A stretch of DNA of 64,000 bases from Rufibacter hautae (GCF_008271695.1 NZ_VKKY01000003.1:806001-870000); one strand, 5' to 3'; positions 1-8,269 are shown, counted from the stretch's first letter. The notes: generated from the sequence alone by a model not told the origin. Translations and numbers: made by a program.

Positions 1-873
1 GTGCTGGCCCGCATGTTTGCCGAGCAGGGCGCCAAAATAGCCATCTGTTCCCGTACCCAGCACCAACTGGATGCCGCCCGCGAAGAACTGGAAGCCGGCG
101 GCGCCACCGTTCTCGCCTTTAACTGCGATGTGAGTGACCAGGGGCAGGTGAAAGCCATGATCCGGGAGATCACAGACCGGCTGGGACCGGTAGAGGTGCT
201 CATCAACAACGCCGGTATCATTGCCGCCGGGCCGCTGGAAGAAATGACCGTGGAAGACTTCAAAGCCGCCATGGACATCCACTACTACGGGTCGCTGTAT
301 ACCATGCTGGAGGTGATTCCGGAAATGAAAGCCCGAGGAGAGGGCCGCATCGTGAACATCGCCTCGGTGGGAGGGAAGGTGAGCGTGCCCCACCTGGTGC
401 CGTACAGCGGCAGCAAGTTCGCGCTGGTGGGCATGTCTGAGGGGTTCAGGTCTGAGCTCATCAAAGACGGCGTCTACGTCACCACCATCAACCCGGGCCT
501 GATGCGTACCGGCAGCGCCCGCAACGCCTTCGTCAAAGGCCAGAACGAGAAAGAGTACACCGCTTTCGCGCTCATGGACGCCAATCCTTTGATTTCCCTG
601 GCCGCCGACAAGGCCGCCCGCGATATCATCAATGCCTGCCGGTACGGTAAATCCGAAGTTACGCTGGGGCTCAACGCCAAATTCATCAGCATGCTGCACG
701 GGCTTTTCCCCGGCACCACCTCAGATCTCATGGGCTTGGTGAACATGTTCTTGCCAGGTCCGGGCGGCGTAGGGCAGGAGGCGGTGCGCGGCTACGAAAG
801 CGAGACCGAGCTTACCCAATCTCCCCTGAATGCGCCTAACCAGAAAGCGGCCCAGGAAAACAACGAGCTTTAA
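1..873 (+). CDS. SDR family oxidoreductase, 5' end cut by window edge
   Basis: Short-chain dehydrogenase/reductase with a Rossmann fold, probably acting on a hydroxyl or carbonyl group with NAD(P). The visible 290 residues contain the NNAG motif (69-72) and the catalytic triad Ser122, Tyr135 and Lys139 (YSGSK). The glycine-rich TGxxxGIG cofactor loop that should open the protein is missing because the window starts inside the gene; the GTG at base 1 is not a real start. The C-terminus is longer than in minimal SDRs and ends in a polar tail. Substrate cannot be read from sequence. The downstream cupin gene is separated by about 150 bases and may be independent. Confidence 0.85.
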   Translation: MLARMFAEQGAKIAICSRTQHQLDAAREELEAGGATVLAFNCDVSDQGQVKAMIREITDRLGPVEVLINNAGIIAAGPLEEMTVEDFKAAMDIHYYGSLYTMLEVIPEMKARGEGRIVNIASVGGKVSVPHLVPYSGSKFALVGMSEGFRSELIKDGVYVTTINPGLMRTGSARNAFVKGQNEKEYTAFALMDANPLISLAADKAARDIINACRYGKSEVTLGLNAKFISMLHGLFPGTTSDLMGLVNMFLPGPGGVGQEAVRGYESETELTQSPLNAPNQKAAQENNEL

Positions 874-1021
874 AAAAGCATTTCTGAAAAGGATAGCCCT
901 GCCAAGTTAGAGTTAAAGCTGTTGCGCCTGGCAGACATAATAGCTTGTTTTTCAGCTTTTCATAAGGAACAAGGCTGGATTTTTTCGTACACCTAAGCTT
1001 AACTAACCAAAAGATAAAACT

Positions 1022-1363
1022 ATGAGTGACACCACAGTGACCAAAATAGACGGCGCCCATTCGCCCAAGGGCGATGACGGGGAGAAATACCTGGCATCAG
1101 GCAAAACGGTCTCTATGCGCCTCTGGGAAAAAGAGCAGCCCAGCGACTCCAAACCCGAGGTGCGCCGCGAGTACGAAACCGTAGGCTACGTGATCTCCGG
1201 TCGTGCCGAGTTGCACACCGAGGGCCAGGTGGTTCTGCTGGAACCCGGCAACTCCTACGTAGTACCCAAAGGCGCCTCGCACACCTACAAAATCCTGGAG
1301 GAGTTCACGGCCGTAGAGGCTACCTCGCCCCCGGCGCAGGTAAAAGGCCGCGACGAAGGCTGA
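1022..1363 (+). CDS. Small cupin-domain protein
   Basis: 113-residue single-domain cupin. The conserved beta-barrel is visible from about residue 30 to 105: a YVISGRAEL strand, a GQVVLLEPGNSYVVPKGASHTY-like second motif split over 68-90, and a His in the ASHTY segment that usually binds metal. The first cupin motif lacks the usual His pair (ETVGYVISG), so metal binding may be weak or absent. Small cupins of this kind often bind small molecules or act as sensors; no specific role is evident. ATG start follows an A-rich leader without a Shine-Dalgarno sequence, normal for Bacteroidota. Confidence 0.75.
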   Translation: MSDTTVTKIDGAHSPKGDDGEKYLASGKTVSMRLWEKEQPSDSKPEVRREYETVGYVISGRAELHTEGQVVLLEPGNSYVVPKGASHTYKILEEFTAVEATSPPAQVKGRDEG

Positions 1364-1531
1364 TGACCCAGACCAGGGTGTCTTTGAAAAACAGGAGCCC
1401 TGGTCTGGGGATTTCGGGTGCTTTGGTTTCTGGTATGTCTTGGTTGATTTTAGCCTGTTTTTTGAGAAACATCAGACATGTGAAAAGGTTGGGTTTACGA
1501 TGGGAATGCGGCTTACACCTTAGTGTTAGCA

Positions 1532-1918
1532 ATGAATAGAGAGGAGCAGAACAATTTTCTAGAAAGCATAGGAAGGCTGGATTTTGAGCAGGCGCGCATC
1601 AAGCACGTGCTCTTCAAATCAAAGCTGAGGGCCTTGCTGTACGGGGCAGACATTGACACTGAGCCGGTGATCTCCACCACGGGCTGCTCGCTGGGCAAAT
1701 GGATTTACGAAGTGGCCATGCCCCGCATCGGGCATATGCCCGAGGTAAAGGACCTGGAAAAGGTGCACAATGAAATGCACGTGATTGCCCGCCGCCTTTG
1801 GCAACTCTACCAGCAGGGGCAACAAGACCAAGCCTTGAAAGAGCTCTCCCAGATTGATGATACCGCCCAGCGGCTTCTGCACCTGCTAGGGGAAATTGAG
1901 CGGAAAACCGTCACCTGA
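1532..1918 (+). CDS. Free-standing CZB (chemoreceptor zinc-binding) domain protein
   Basis: About 128 residues made of one CZB domain, a helical bundle that binds zinc through three His and one Cys. Counting from the ATG at 1532, the ligands are His25 (KHVLFK), Cys52 (GCSLGKW), His79 and His83 (VHNEMH). The GTG nine bases upstream is in frame but less likely as the start. CZB domains are normally the C-terminal part of chemoreceptors or diguanylate cyclases and sense zinc or hypochlorite; here no receptor or output domain is attached and no chemotaxis gene is nearby. It may work as a separate sensor or zinc buffer. Family assignment is firm, role is inference. Confidence 0.8.
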   Translation: MNREEQNNFLESIGRLDFEQARIKHVLFKSKLRALLYGADIDTEPVISTTGCSLGKWIYEVAMPRIGHMPEVKDLEKVHNEMHVIARRLWQLYQQGQQDQALKELSQIDDTAQRLLHLLGEIERKTVT

Positions 1919-2058
1919 TCTTCCTGGTCTGGCGCAGCGATAGGTTTTCCAAAACCAATGCAGAACCCCGATTGCAAGAACCTTTTGCCCCCGCTTTAGT
2001 ACAAGAAGGCAGGCCCGATGCAGAATGGGGCACCCATGTTTCACCTAAGCTTAAGAAG

Positions 2059-2313
2059 ATGCCAGATAAAGCAAATAACCCCGCCAATCAAGAGGAAAAC
2101 AACAACTCTGCGAACAGAATGGAGCAAGGAAAACAGTCAGAACACCAGCGCCAGGATATCAGTGACCATGACAGCTACCGACGGAATGTCACAGGGTATG
2201 ACGCCTCTAAGCAGGACGAGAACTTCTCTGGCACAGAGAAAGCTGGCGGTGGCAACACCATAGACGAGCGTGACACCAACGACGGCGATTCAAACCAGGA
2301 AAACAACTATTGA
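2059..2313 (+). CDS. Small, very hydrophilic unknown protein
   Basis: An 84-residue reading frame starting at an internal ATG (MPDKANNPANQ). It is rich in Asn, Gln, Asp and Ser, has almost no hydrophobic residues and no Cys or Trp, so it is probably disordered. No family recognised. The frame is followed nine bases later by a clear terminator, which supports it being a real transcribed gene. Similar short hydrophilic proteins are common in stress regulons of Bacteroidota, but that is only an analogy. A second frame overlapping 2018-2263 is judged a shadow. Confidence 0.5.
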   Translation: MPDKANNPANQEENNNSANRMEQGKQSEHQRQDISDHDSYRRNVTGYDASKQDENFSGTEKAGGGNTIDERDTNDGDSNQENNY

Positions 2314-2321
2314 TCTTCTAG

Positions 2322-2357
2322 AAAAAGCCCTTGAGGAATACGCTTAAGGGCTTTTTT
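2322..2357 (+). terminator. Rho-independent terminator
   Basis: Arms AAAAAGCCCTT (2322-2332) and AAGGGCTTTTT (2346-2356) pair perfectly and are followed by T residues. It ends the small hydrophilic gene. Confidence 0.8.
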
Positions 2358-2410
2358 GCGCACTGGAAGGAACTAAAAAAATATTTTCAGCACCCCTTTG
2401 CCCAAGGGGC

Positions 2411-2445
2411 GTTTAGCGGCCGTTTTTCTAAAATTGGCAGAGAAC
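2411..2445. repeat. Family A hairpin repeat
   Basis: GTTTAGCGGCC, then a TTTTT-CT-AAAA core, then GGCAGAGAAC. It is an imperfect copy of the dispersed T-rich/A-rich hairpin, located upstream of the M48 gene. Confidence 0.5.
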
Positions 2446-2523
2446 TTGCTATTAAGTGATTACGCAATGATTTGACAGCTTCTGCGTTGAATCAAATAGC
2501 CTGTTCTTCTGTTATAAAACTAC

Positions 2524-3468
2524 ATGGAAAAGCATATGAAAAAGGTTCTTTTATCAGTACTTACCGGTCTTTTTCTGACCGGTGCATCGGTGGCGACACC
2601 GGCTGTGGCTGAAGCGAAGGGAGGAGCTGCAACCGCATATGCAGCGCCTGCCGCGGTGGGGGCCAGAGATATTATCACCGAGATTATTGATGTGGTAGGG
2701 CTGAAGCCTCGGTTTGAGGTGCGCGCTGCCAACGTTCCTAACGCGGCTGCCGTGATCATGAACGGCAAGCGCTATATTCTCTACAATGAGAACTTCGTGA
2801 GCACGCTGAACAATGCGCTTAGAACTGACTGGGCTGGGGTGAGCATTCTGGCCCACGAGATTGGCCACCACCTGAACGGGCACACCCTTACACAAGGCGG
2901 CAGTAACAAGCAAGATGAATTGGAGGCCGATGAGTTCTCTGGGTTTGTGCTCCGGAAAATGGGTGCCTCGTTAAGCGAAGCCCAGGCCGCTATCAAAGCC
3001 TTAGCTGACGAAGAAGATAATTACACGCACCCGGGCAAAAGCTCCCGCCTTACTGCCATTAGCAGAGGCTGGCGGAACGCCCAGGAGCAGATCCTGGCTA
3101 GCGCTAAAGCCGGTACACCAAACCGCACGGTGGCTGGCGTAAGCCGTCCCATCATGTCTGAGTCAACTGTTGCCGCTAACACCACCAGCAGACGTCCTGC
3201 CACCACCTCCAGAAGAGGGTCTGAGCAGATCATGCGCCAGGTGAGACTGCAGAGCGCCCCCCAGGAACGTCTCTACGTGACCACCTCCTATAACCTGGTT
3301 CGGGAAACCGAAGATGGCCTGGAGGTGATTGGCAAGCTGCAGAAAACCAAAAGCAGCAAGTTCCCTTACGTACTGGAGAGCCGCTACTTCTCTTACCTGT
3401 TCGTAAGCACAGACGGATTGCTCCTGAATGAATCTGGCCAGCGGGTGGGGGTGCTCACCACTACCTAA
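2524..3468 (+). CDS. Secreted M48-type zinc metalloprotease
   Basis: 314 residues. A signal peptide (about 1-30, MKKVLLSVLTGLFLTG core) precedes a gluzincin protease domain. The zinc site HEIGH spans residues 111-115 and continues HLNGH. The third ligand is expected in ELEADEF (132-138), the arrangement of M48 peptidases. The C-terminal 130 residues have a Ser/Thr/Arg-rich linker and an unrecognised domain. The mature enzyme should act in the periplasm or outside, perhaps on misfolded envelope proteins. A second in-frame ATG four codons later (2536) is equally plausible as start. Flanked by a terminator and family A repeats on both sides, so it is probably monocistronic. Confidence 0.85.
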   Translation: MEKHMKKVLLSVLTGLFLTGASVATPAVAEAKGGAATAYAAPAAVGARDIITEIIDVVGLKPRFEVRAANVPNAAAVIMNGKRYILYNENFVSTLNNALRTDWAGVSILAHEIGHHLNGHTLTQGGSNKQDELEADEFSGFVLRKMGASLSEAQAAIKALADEEDNYTHPGKSSRLTAISRGWRNAQEQILASAKAGTPNRTVAGVSRPIMSESTVAANTTSRRPATTSRRGSEQIMRQVRLQSAPQERLYVTTSYNLVRETEDGLEVIGKLQKTKSSKFPYVLESRYFSYLFVSTDGLLLNESGQRVGVLTTT

Positions 3469-3491
3469 GCTGCCTCAACATATAAGCCTTG

Positions 3492-3527
3492 AAACGCTGC
3501 CTTCTTCCAAGAAGGCGGCGTTTTTGT
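3492..3527 (+). terminator. Rho-independent terminator of the M48 gene
   Basis: A 15-base stem, 3492-3506 with 3509-3523 and one G-T wobble, has a two-base loop and is followed by TTTTTG. Confidence 0.85.
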
Positions 3528-3561
3528 TTTCAGGTCGATTTCCTTAAACCAGGCCAAAATC
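3526..3561. repeat. Family A hairpin repeat
   Basis: GTTTTCAGGTC and GGCCAAAATC arms surround a GATTTCCTTAAACC centre. The copy starts on the T-tract of the preceding terminator. Confidence 0.45.
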
Positions 3562-3604
3562 AGCGCAAGGCCTTAGCGCAGGTGCAGGATTCCGAATTTT
3601 GCCG

Positions 3605-3613
3605 TACCTTTTG
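3605..3613 (+). promoter_or_regulatory. TAnnTTTG-like promoter box abutting a start codon
   Basis: TACCTTTTG, one T longer than the Bacteroidota -7 consensus, ends three bases before the ATG at 3617. The transcript would start at or beside the ATG. Confidence 0.5.
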
Positions 3614-3616
3614 GAC

Positions 3617-4546
3617 ATGAACTTCTCTAAGTCTCTACCAGCCCTTTTGATGGCTTCCTTCAGCGTATGTACGCTTAGTTTTACCTCCTGCGCCCAGGAC
3701 GTCATTCAGCAACCTGCCCACAGCCAGGCCCTGAAAGACGTACAGATCCTGGCCGCCGATTCTTTGGGTGGCAGGCTGCCCAATACGCCGGGTCACGCCA
3801 AAGCGCAGCAGTACCTGGTGCAGCGTTTCCAAAGCATCGGGTTGAAACCGGTGGGCACCCAGTATCAGCAGAACTTCAAGTTTACGCCACGCAACGCTTC
3901 GGCGGAGGTGCAGGGGGTGAACCTGGTGGGCATGATTCAGGGCAAATCAGACAAGGTGATTGTGATCTCGGCGCATTATGACCACGTGGGAACGCGCAAC
4001 GGAAAGGTCTTCAACGGCGCCGACGATGACGCCTCCGGCATTGGGGCCATTCTGGCCATTGCCTCGCACTTCCAGAGTCAGAAGCCGCAGCATACGCTCG
4101 TATTTGTGGCCTTTGATGCCGAGGAACAAGGCCTTCGGGGTTCCAAAGCCTTCGTGGCCAACCTGCCTTTCGCCAAAGAACGCATTCTGCTGGACGTGAA
4201 CCTGGACATGGTGAGCATCTCAGAAAAGAACGAGCTGTATGCCTCCGGGGCGTATCATTACCCATCCTTTAAGCCTTTGCTGGATAAAGTGAAGGTCCCC
4301 GAAGGACTGAACCTGCGCTTCGGCCATGACCGCCCGGAACAGGGCCATGATGACTGGACGCAACAGTCTGACCACGGCAGTTTCCACAATGCCAAAATCC
4401 CTTTTATCTACTTCGGGGTAGAGGACCATCCGCATTACCACCAAGAAACCGATGAGTTCAGAAACATTCACCAGGCCTTCTACCTGAAAGCGGTAGAAAC
4501 CATCCTGCGGGCTGTGCAGGTATTGGATAAAGAGTTGCCTAGCTAG
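3617..4546 (+). CDS. Secreted M28-family metallopeptidase
   Basis: 309 residues from the ATG at 3617; the frame extends six codons upstream to a TTG, but that stretch overlaps the promoter box. A signal peptide with TSCAQ suggests a secreted protein or lipoprotein. The M28 aminopeptidase domain shows the co-catalytic zinc ligands: SAHYDHVG, NGADDDASG, FDAEEQGLRGS, LDVNLDMVS, and a late DHPHYHQETDEF His motif. M28 enzymes remove N-terminal residues from peptides. This is the compact type without a PA domain, unlike the M28 protein at 11.5-13.2 kb. Ended by a strong terminator. Confidence 0.9.
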   Translation: MNFSKSLPALLMASFSVCTLSFTSCAQDVIQQPAHSQALKDVQILAADSLGGRLPNTPGHAKAQQYLVQRFQSIGLKPVGTQYQQNFKFTPRNASAEVQGVNLVGMIQGKSDKVIVISAHYDHVGTRNGKVFNGADDDASGIGAILAIASHFQSQKPQHTLVFVAFDAEEQGLRGSKAFVANLPFAKERILLDVNLDMVSISEKNELYASGAYHYPSFKPLLDKVKVPEGLNLRFGHDRPEQGHDDWTQQSDHGSFHNAKIPFIYFGVEDHPHYHQETDEFRNIHQAFYLKAVETILRAVQVLDKELPS

Positions 4547-4578
4547 AATTTAGCCATTCGTTATCAGGTTATATGCCT

Positions 4579-4627
4579 AAAAACCTTTTTGCCTCATTTC
4601 ATGAAAATGAGGCAAAAAGGTTTTTTT
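4579..4627. terminator. Strong bidirectional-type terminator
   Basis: A 21-base perfect stem, 4579-4599 with 4604-4624, has a CATG loop with A-runs on the left and T-runs on the right. Confidence 0.9.
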
Positions 4628-4798
4628 ATGGGCCACCTACTTTCTAGCTGTGCTTTCATTAAAGGGCTTTTTATGGCATAATATGTGCTAAACATGCCCA
4701 AAAACCTATATTTGTATTAATCCAAGAAGTAAAACCCTGTAAAATATAAACCGTTTAAGACCTAGTGCCTAAATTGATGTTTAACCAACAACGAAAGC

Positions 4799-5287
4799 AT
4801 GGTCAAAAACCAAACATATGGACTTCTACTTTTAATTCTTCTACCTTTTCTGAAAGAAATTTCAGGGTCAACTACGCCGGCTCCTGCCATGCCGGCCATA
4901 AATCACCCGGTAGTCATCAAGTCCCCGCCCAAGCTACCGGCCTCTGAGGATGCGGTGCACATCAATGTGGATGCCTCGGTCTACTTCCCAGAAGAAGCGC
5001 AGACCGATGAAGATCCCTTTGTCACCGCCGATGGCTCGCTTATCAATGAGCAGAATCCGCGGCAACACCGTTGGCTGGCCTTGTCCAGAAACCTGCTGTC
5101 GCGGTGGGGGGGCCAGATAGAATACGGCGATTCTGTGCGGGTAGAGGGTATCTCGCCCCAAATGGATGGCACCTATGTGGTGCGCGACGCCATGCACCGC
5201 CGCATCAAGAACCGCATAGATATCCTGGTTGGACCCAACGACAAAATCATGGGTTACTGGGAAGACGTAAAACTCATCAAATTATAG
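4799..5287 (+). CDS. Exported protein with a 3D (double-psi barrel) domain
   Basis: 162 residues. An N-terminal hydrophobic segment (7-20) serves as signal peptide, then a Pro-rich stretch to about 50. The C-terminal part (91-162) matches the 3D domain: RWLALSRNLL, a GDSVRVEGI strand, TYVVRDAMHRRIKNRIDILVG split at 125-145, and a final GYWEDVKLI strand. Of the three Asp residues that name the domain, two align (Asp130 and Asp141) while the first position appears as Ser96. In other bacteria 3D domains are found in peptidoglycan lytic transglycosylases and Rpf-like proteins. Here catalytic activity is doubtful. A frame starting at 4765 is a shadow. Confidence 0.65.
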   Translation: MVKNQTYGLLLLILLPFLKEISGSTTPAPAMPAINHPVVIKSPPKLPASEDAVHINVDASVYFPEEAQTDEDPFVTADGSLINEQNPRQHRWLALSRNLLSRWGGQIEYGDSVRVEGISPQMDGTYVVRDAMHRRIKNRIDILVGPNDKIMGYWEDVKLIKL

Positions 5288-5310
5288 AGAATACTAGTTT
5301 GTAGAACATG

Positions 5311-5348
5311 GAAGGCCCCGTCTTTTAGTAGGCGGGGCCTTCTTGTTT
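5311..5348 (+). terminator. Rho-independent terminator
   Basis: GAAGGCCCCGTC (5311-5322) pairs with GGCGGGGCCTTC (5331-5342), followed by TTGTTTT. Confidence 0.85.
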
Positions 5349-5522
5349 TAAGCTTTAGTCTACATTTTCAAGAGATTTATTTATCTGATAGTCAATACTC
5401 TATAAAATAGTTTGCTTGTGTTTTCACGCTTTCCGCTAGGGAGGAGAGCGTTTTTGGCACGGTTTTTCCATTTAGGCAGATACAAGCCCGGGACCGGTTG
5501 AAGATTTGAAAATACAAGCGAT

Positions 5523-6203
5523 ATGAAAAAGACATTACTAATAGCGGTGGTTCTGCTGGCAGGATTACTGAATAAAAGCTTCGCCCAGGATGGCGGCGGG
5601 GTGAGAGTAGGAATCAAAGGCGGTTACAGCGTAACCGGCTGGCAAGGCGAAACCGTGAAAAGCTTCGGGGAGATGCTGGAGTACACAGACGGCAACGTGC
5701 AGACCAGAATGCGGCAGGGTTTCCACGCCGGTGCTTACCTGAGCATCCCGCTGTCTAACGGGTTTGAGTTTGAACCCGGCGTGCAGTACTCCCAGAAAGG
5801 GATGGTGCTGGAAGGCAGAGTACCCGGTGATGCGGCCCAGTTTGCCAACGCCAAAGTTACCCTAACCAATAAAGCAGAATACATTGATGTGCCTTTGCTG
5901 GCCAAAGTGTACCTGGGCAGCGGTTTCAACCTGTTTGCCGGTCCGCAGGTGTCTTTCCTACTCTCCAACAAGGTAAACGTGAATGCCGGGGCTTTTGGGT
6001 TCTCTGCTTACAACAATGATTTTGAGTGGCAGAACAGCCAGCGCAAAGTGGACGTGGGCATGTCGGCGGGTGCTGGGTACCAGTTCCAGAACGGCTTGAA
6101 TGTGGGTGGTAGCTATGACATGGGCTTCACCACCATTGACGAAGGGGCAGATTACAAATCCTACAACCACGGGTTCAAAGCCTCGGTAGGATTCAGGTTC
6201 TAA
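5523..6203 (+). CDS. PorT-like outer-membrane beta-barrel protein
   Basis: 226 residues. A signal peptide ends at SFAQ (about residue 21). The rest shows alternating short amphipathic strands rich in Gly and aromatic residues (VRVGIKGGYSV, FHAGAYLSIP, FEFEPGVQYSQKGM, FNLFAGPQVSFLL) and a final Phe (SVGFRF), the usual signature recognised by the barrel-assembly machinery. This is the outer membrane beta-barrel_2 (PorT) type, about eight strands. The family is widespread in Bacteroidota and most members have no known substrate; true PorT belongs to the type IX secretion system, but nothing here supports that role. It is followed by a terminator shared with the convergent gene. Confidence 0.8.
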   Translation: MKKTLLIAVVLLAGLLNKSFAQDGGGVRVGIKGGYSVTGWQGETVKSFGEMLEYTDGNVQTRMRQGFHAGAYLSIPLSNGFEFEPGVQYSQKGMVLEGRVPGDAAQFANAKVTLTNKAEYIDVPLLAKVYLGSGFNLFAGPQVSFLLSNKVNVNAGAFGFSAYNNDFEWQNSQRKVDVGMSAGAGYQFQNGLNVGGSYDMGFTTIDEGADYKSYNHGFKASVGFRF

Positions 6204-6239
6204 AGATTTAAGTTATAGTGAATGTGTTATAGGATGAGG

Positions 6240-6271
6240 AAAAACGGCGGACATTGTCCGCCGTTTTTTTT
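6240..6271. terminator. Bidirectional terminator between convergent genes
   Basis: AAAAACGGCGGAC, ATT loop, GTCCGCCGTTTTT form a perfect 13-base stem that serves both strands. Confidence 0.9.
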
Positions 6272-6279
6272 GTGGTTGC

Positions 6280-6975
6280 TTAGCGTGACTGATTCGCCTT
6301 GCTGGTTTTGGCAGAAGTCTGCCCGTCTGATCCCAGTTTGCCTTTGGCAAGGTTGGTGACGGTGGCAATAAGGCGATCGGTAGGAATTCTTTTGGTGATA
6401 AGGCCGTATATAAGGGCGGCTCCGGCAGCACCGGCGGCCACGTACAAGGCGGTTCTCCAGGTTTGGTTAGGAGTGGAGGTCACAGCGGTGGCGGCGGTTA
6501 AGCCGGTTGGCGCTTCCTCTTCGTATCCGGCTGCTTCCCAAAGCTGGTGCAAATAAGAGAGCACATCGGTAGAGGCTTCGCGCTGGCGCAGGATGATGCC
6601 GCGTACCTCGGCGGGCAACTCATGGTCTAAGGCATCGCGGTAGGCTTTTTGGGCCCATTCTTCGCCGTAGATGCAGGAGCCCAAAATGGCTTCCTCGCTG
6701 CTGCCGGTGATGGTGGCTTTGAAATCCATCCATTGGCGATACAGTTTGCCTTTGGCTGTGGTATCACGCTCGGGGGTGCCGCCGTGTTGCTGGATTACTT
6801 GGTTCAGTTCATTGGCGAACGCCAGGCGCTGCTGTGAAAAACGGCGGTACGCGTCCTGGCGGAGCGTATCAGTGCTTTCCTTGGCGGCACGCTCGTAGCC
6901 TTCCAGGCCATCATGGACAAATTCGTTTAGTTCTGACAGAACCTCCACGACATTTTGTTTCTTGTTAGTTGACAT
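6280..6975 (-). CDS. DUF2383/PA2169-type four-helix bundle protein with C-terminal membrane segment
   Basis: 231 residues. Residues 5-150 are a ferritin-like helical domain of the PA2169 (DUF2383) family: NEFVHDGLEGYERAAKES, a QRLAFANELNQ helix, GSCIYGEEWAQKAYRDALDH, and a LRQREASTDVLSYLHQLW helix. A low-complexity linker leads to one hydrophobic helix (about 180-200, YVAAGAAGAALIYGL) and a basic Ser/Lys-rich tail. The family is stress-associated and its biochemical role is unknown; the added membrane anchor is the notable part. Tail suggests the domain lies in the cytoplasm or periplasm next to the membrane. Confidence 0.8.
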   Translation of the reverse strand: MSTNKKQNVVEVLSELNEFVHDGLEGYERAAKESTDTLRQDAYRRFSQQRLAFANELNQVIQQHGGTPERDTTAKGKLYRQWMDFKATITGSSEEAILGSCIYGEEWAQKAYRDALDHELPAEVRGIILRQREASTDVLSYLHQLWEAAGYEEEAPTGLTAATAVTSTPNQTWRTALYVAAGAAGAALIYGLITKRIPTDRLIATVTNLAKGKLGSDGQTSAKTSKANQSR

Positions 6976-7158
6976 ACGTTCGGTTATGGTTTATAACTTC
7001 CATGAACGTGAACTTCCGTGTCAGGTTTAAGAAAAATAAGACTAGTGCTATATTGTAGGAAACCTAGAAGCCTCTAATGCTTTGGAGGTATTTAGCCAAA
7101 ACAGGCGCAAAAACGCCTTACGCCAAGAAAACAGAAGGGAAGGCCGATCATCATCTGC

Positions 7159-8268
7159 TTACTCACAGGCCGCGAAGAACTGCAGCATGCCGGTGCGGCC
7201 GCTGGCCAGCAGTTTCTCTTTGTCCTTCTCAGAAAGGCGCTTCACCTTGGGCCCAAAGCCGGCGGTACTCACTGAGACGGTTCGGTCCCAGTCTGCGGGC
7301 GTGAGGGCATACCGGTTCAGGTTCTCCAGCACCATGCGGTAAAAGGCGTTCATGTAGGAGGGTAGGTCCACAATCTGGTGCGGCGCCAGCCCTTTGCGCT
7401 CCGCGTCATAGGCAATCTGGTCATCGTGGTCCAGCCTGATGCCCAACGTTTCGGGGTTGATGAAACGGTTTTCCTGGGGTCCAGCCAAGATCCGTCCGCC
7501 GGAAACATACCGCTGGTCATCAAACACCATGATAGGGAAGTTGGCCAGCAAGCCGCCGTCTACCATCACCGAGGTGCCCCCGTTTGGCAGCGGTTTGGGG
7601 TGCACGCCTCCCTTTGGGTCCATGAACACCGCCTGGAAGAACAAAGGCACGCTCATGGAGATTCTGACGGCGTCTTTCACGCGCATCTGGGGGTACGTCT
7701 CGTGGCTGAACACCTCCGCCCGCTGCTGCGACAGGTTGGTGCCGGTGATGTACAGGTCCCGGAAACCGTTTTTCCCCGCCAGGGCATGCAACTCCGCGAA
7801 AGTCAGATTGGGGTTCCCGGTTTTCTGGTCTATAAGCGAAGCCAGCCACTGCGTGAACTTCTCGCCCCGGTACCAGCCGTAATTCTTGGCCATGCGGTTG
7901 AACCCGCCCAGGAACAGGAAACGGCCATCGGTGAACTGCTGCAAAGGCGTGGCAAACGTGATCTCGGTGATTTCCTGCGGCCTGTAGCCCATGGCCAACA
8001 AGCAGGCCTGAATGGCGCCCGCCGAGGTGCCCGCCACGCGCTCAATGGGTTGCAGCAAGCCCCGTTTCTCCAGTTCCAGCAACGCGCCGCCGTACGCAAT
8101 ACCCCTGATGCCGCCGCCCTCCAGCGCCAGGTTCCGGTACACGGGTGTAGAGGTCATCTCCTGCGCCCGCAGTCCTGAGGGTAGCATAGATACCACGGCC
8201 AAAAAGCAAAAGCAGAGACAATGGTTTAAGGCTGATTTTTGGAAAATAGGGCTAAAAAGGGTGGTCAT
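7159..8268 (-). CDS. Exported patatin-like phospholipase
   Basis: 369 residues. The N-terminus has a hydrophobic stretch CLCFCFLAVVSMLP and a likely cleavage after LRAQ (about 36). The patatin domain follows: oxyanion loop GGGIRG (51-56), nucleophile elbow GTSAG with Ser82, and the catalytic Asp237 in VDGGLLANFP. These hydrolases release fatty acids from lipids. The gene starts one base after the stop of the upstream helical protein, so the two are translationally coupled. Codons 3-15 are formed by a family A repeat, so this part of the signal peptide may be a recent addition. Target lipid unknown. Confidence 0.9.
   Translation of the reverse strand: MTTLFSPIFQKSALNHCLCFCFLAVVSMLPSGLRAQEMTSTPVYRNLALEGGGIRGIAYGGALLELEKRGLLQPIERVAGTSAGAIQACLLAMGYRPQEITEITFATPLQQFTDGRFLFLGGFNRMAKNYGWYRGEKFTQWLASLIDQKTGNPNLTFAELHALAGKNGFRDLYITGTNLSQQRAEVFSHETYPQMRVKDAVRISMSVPLFFQAVFMDPKGGVHPKPLPNGGTSVMVDGGLLANFPIMVFDDQRYVSGGRILAGPQENRFINPETLGIRLDHDDQIAYDAERKGLAPHQIVDLPSYMNAFYRMVLENLNRYALTPADWDRTVSVSTAGFGPKVKRLSEKDKEKLLASGRTGMLQFFAACE
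8224..8260. repeat. Family A hairpin repeat inside a coding sequence
   Basis: GTTTAAGGCTGATTTTTGG, then AAAATAGGGCTAAAAA. It has the family A layout but lies within the first codons of the patatin gene and encodes FSPIFQKSAL. Confidence 0.65.
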
Positions 8269-8269
8269 A

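Noticed and set aside
2018-2263. Alternative frame over the small hydrophilic gene
   Set aside because: The other frame ends just before the terminator and has the more protein-like composition for this region.
7378-8178. Plus-strand frame of 266 codons opposite the patatin gene
   Set aside because: Opposite strand of a clear catalytic gene; no homology visible.
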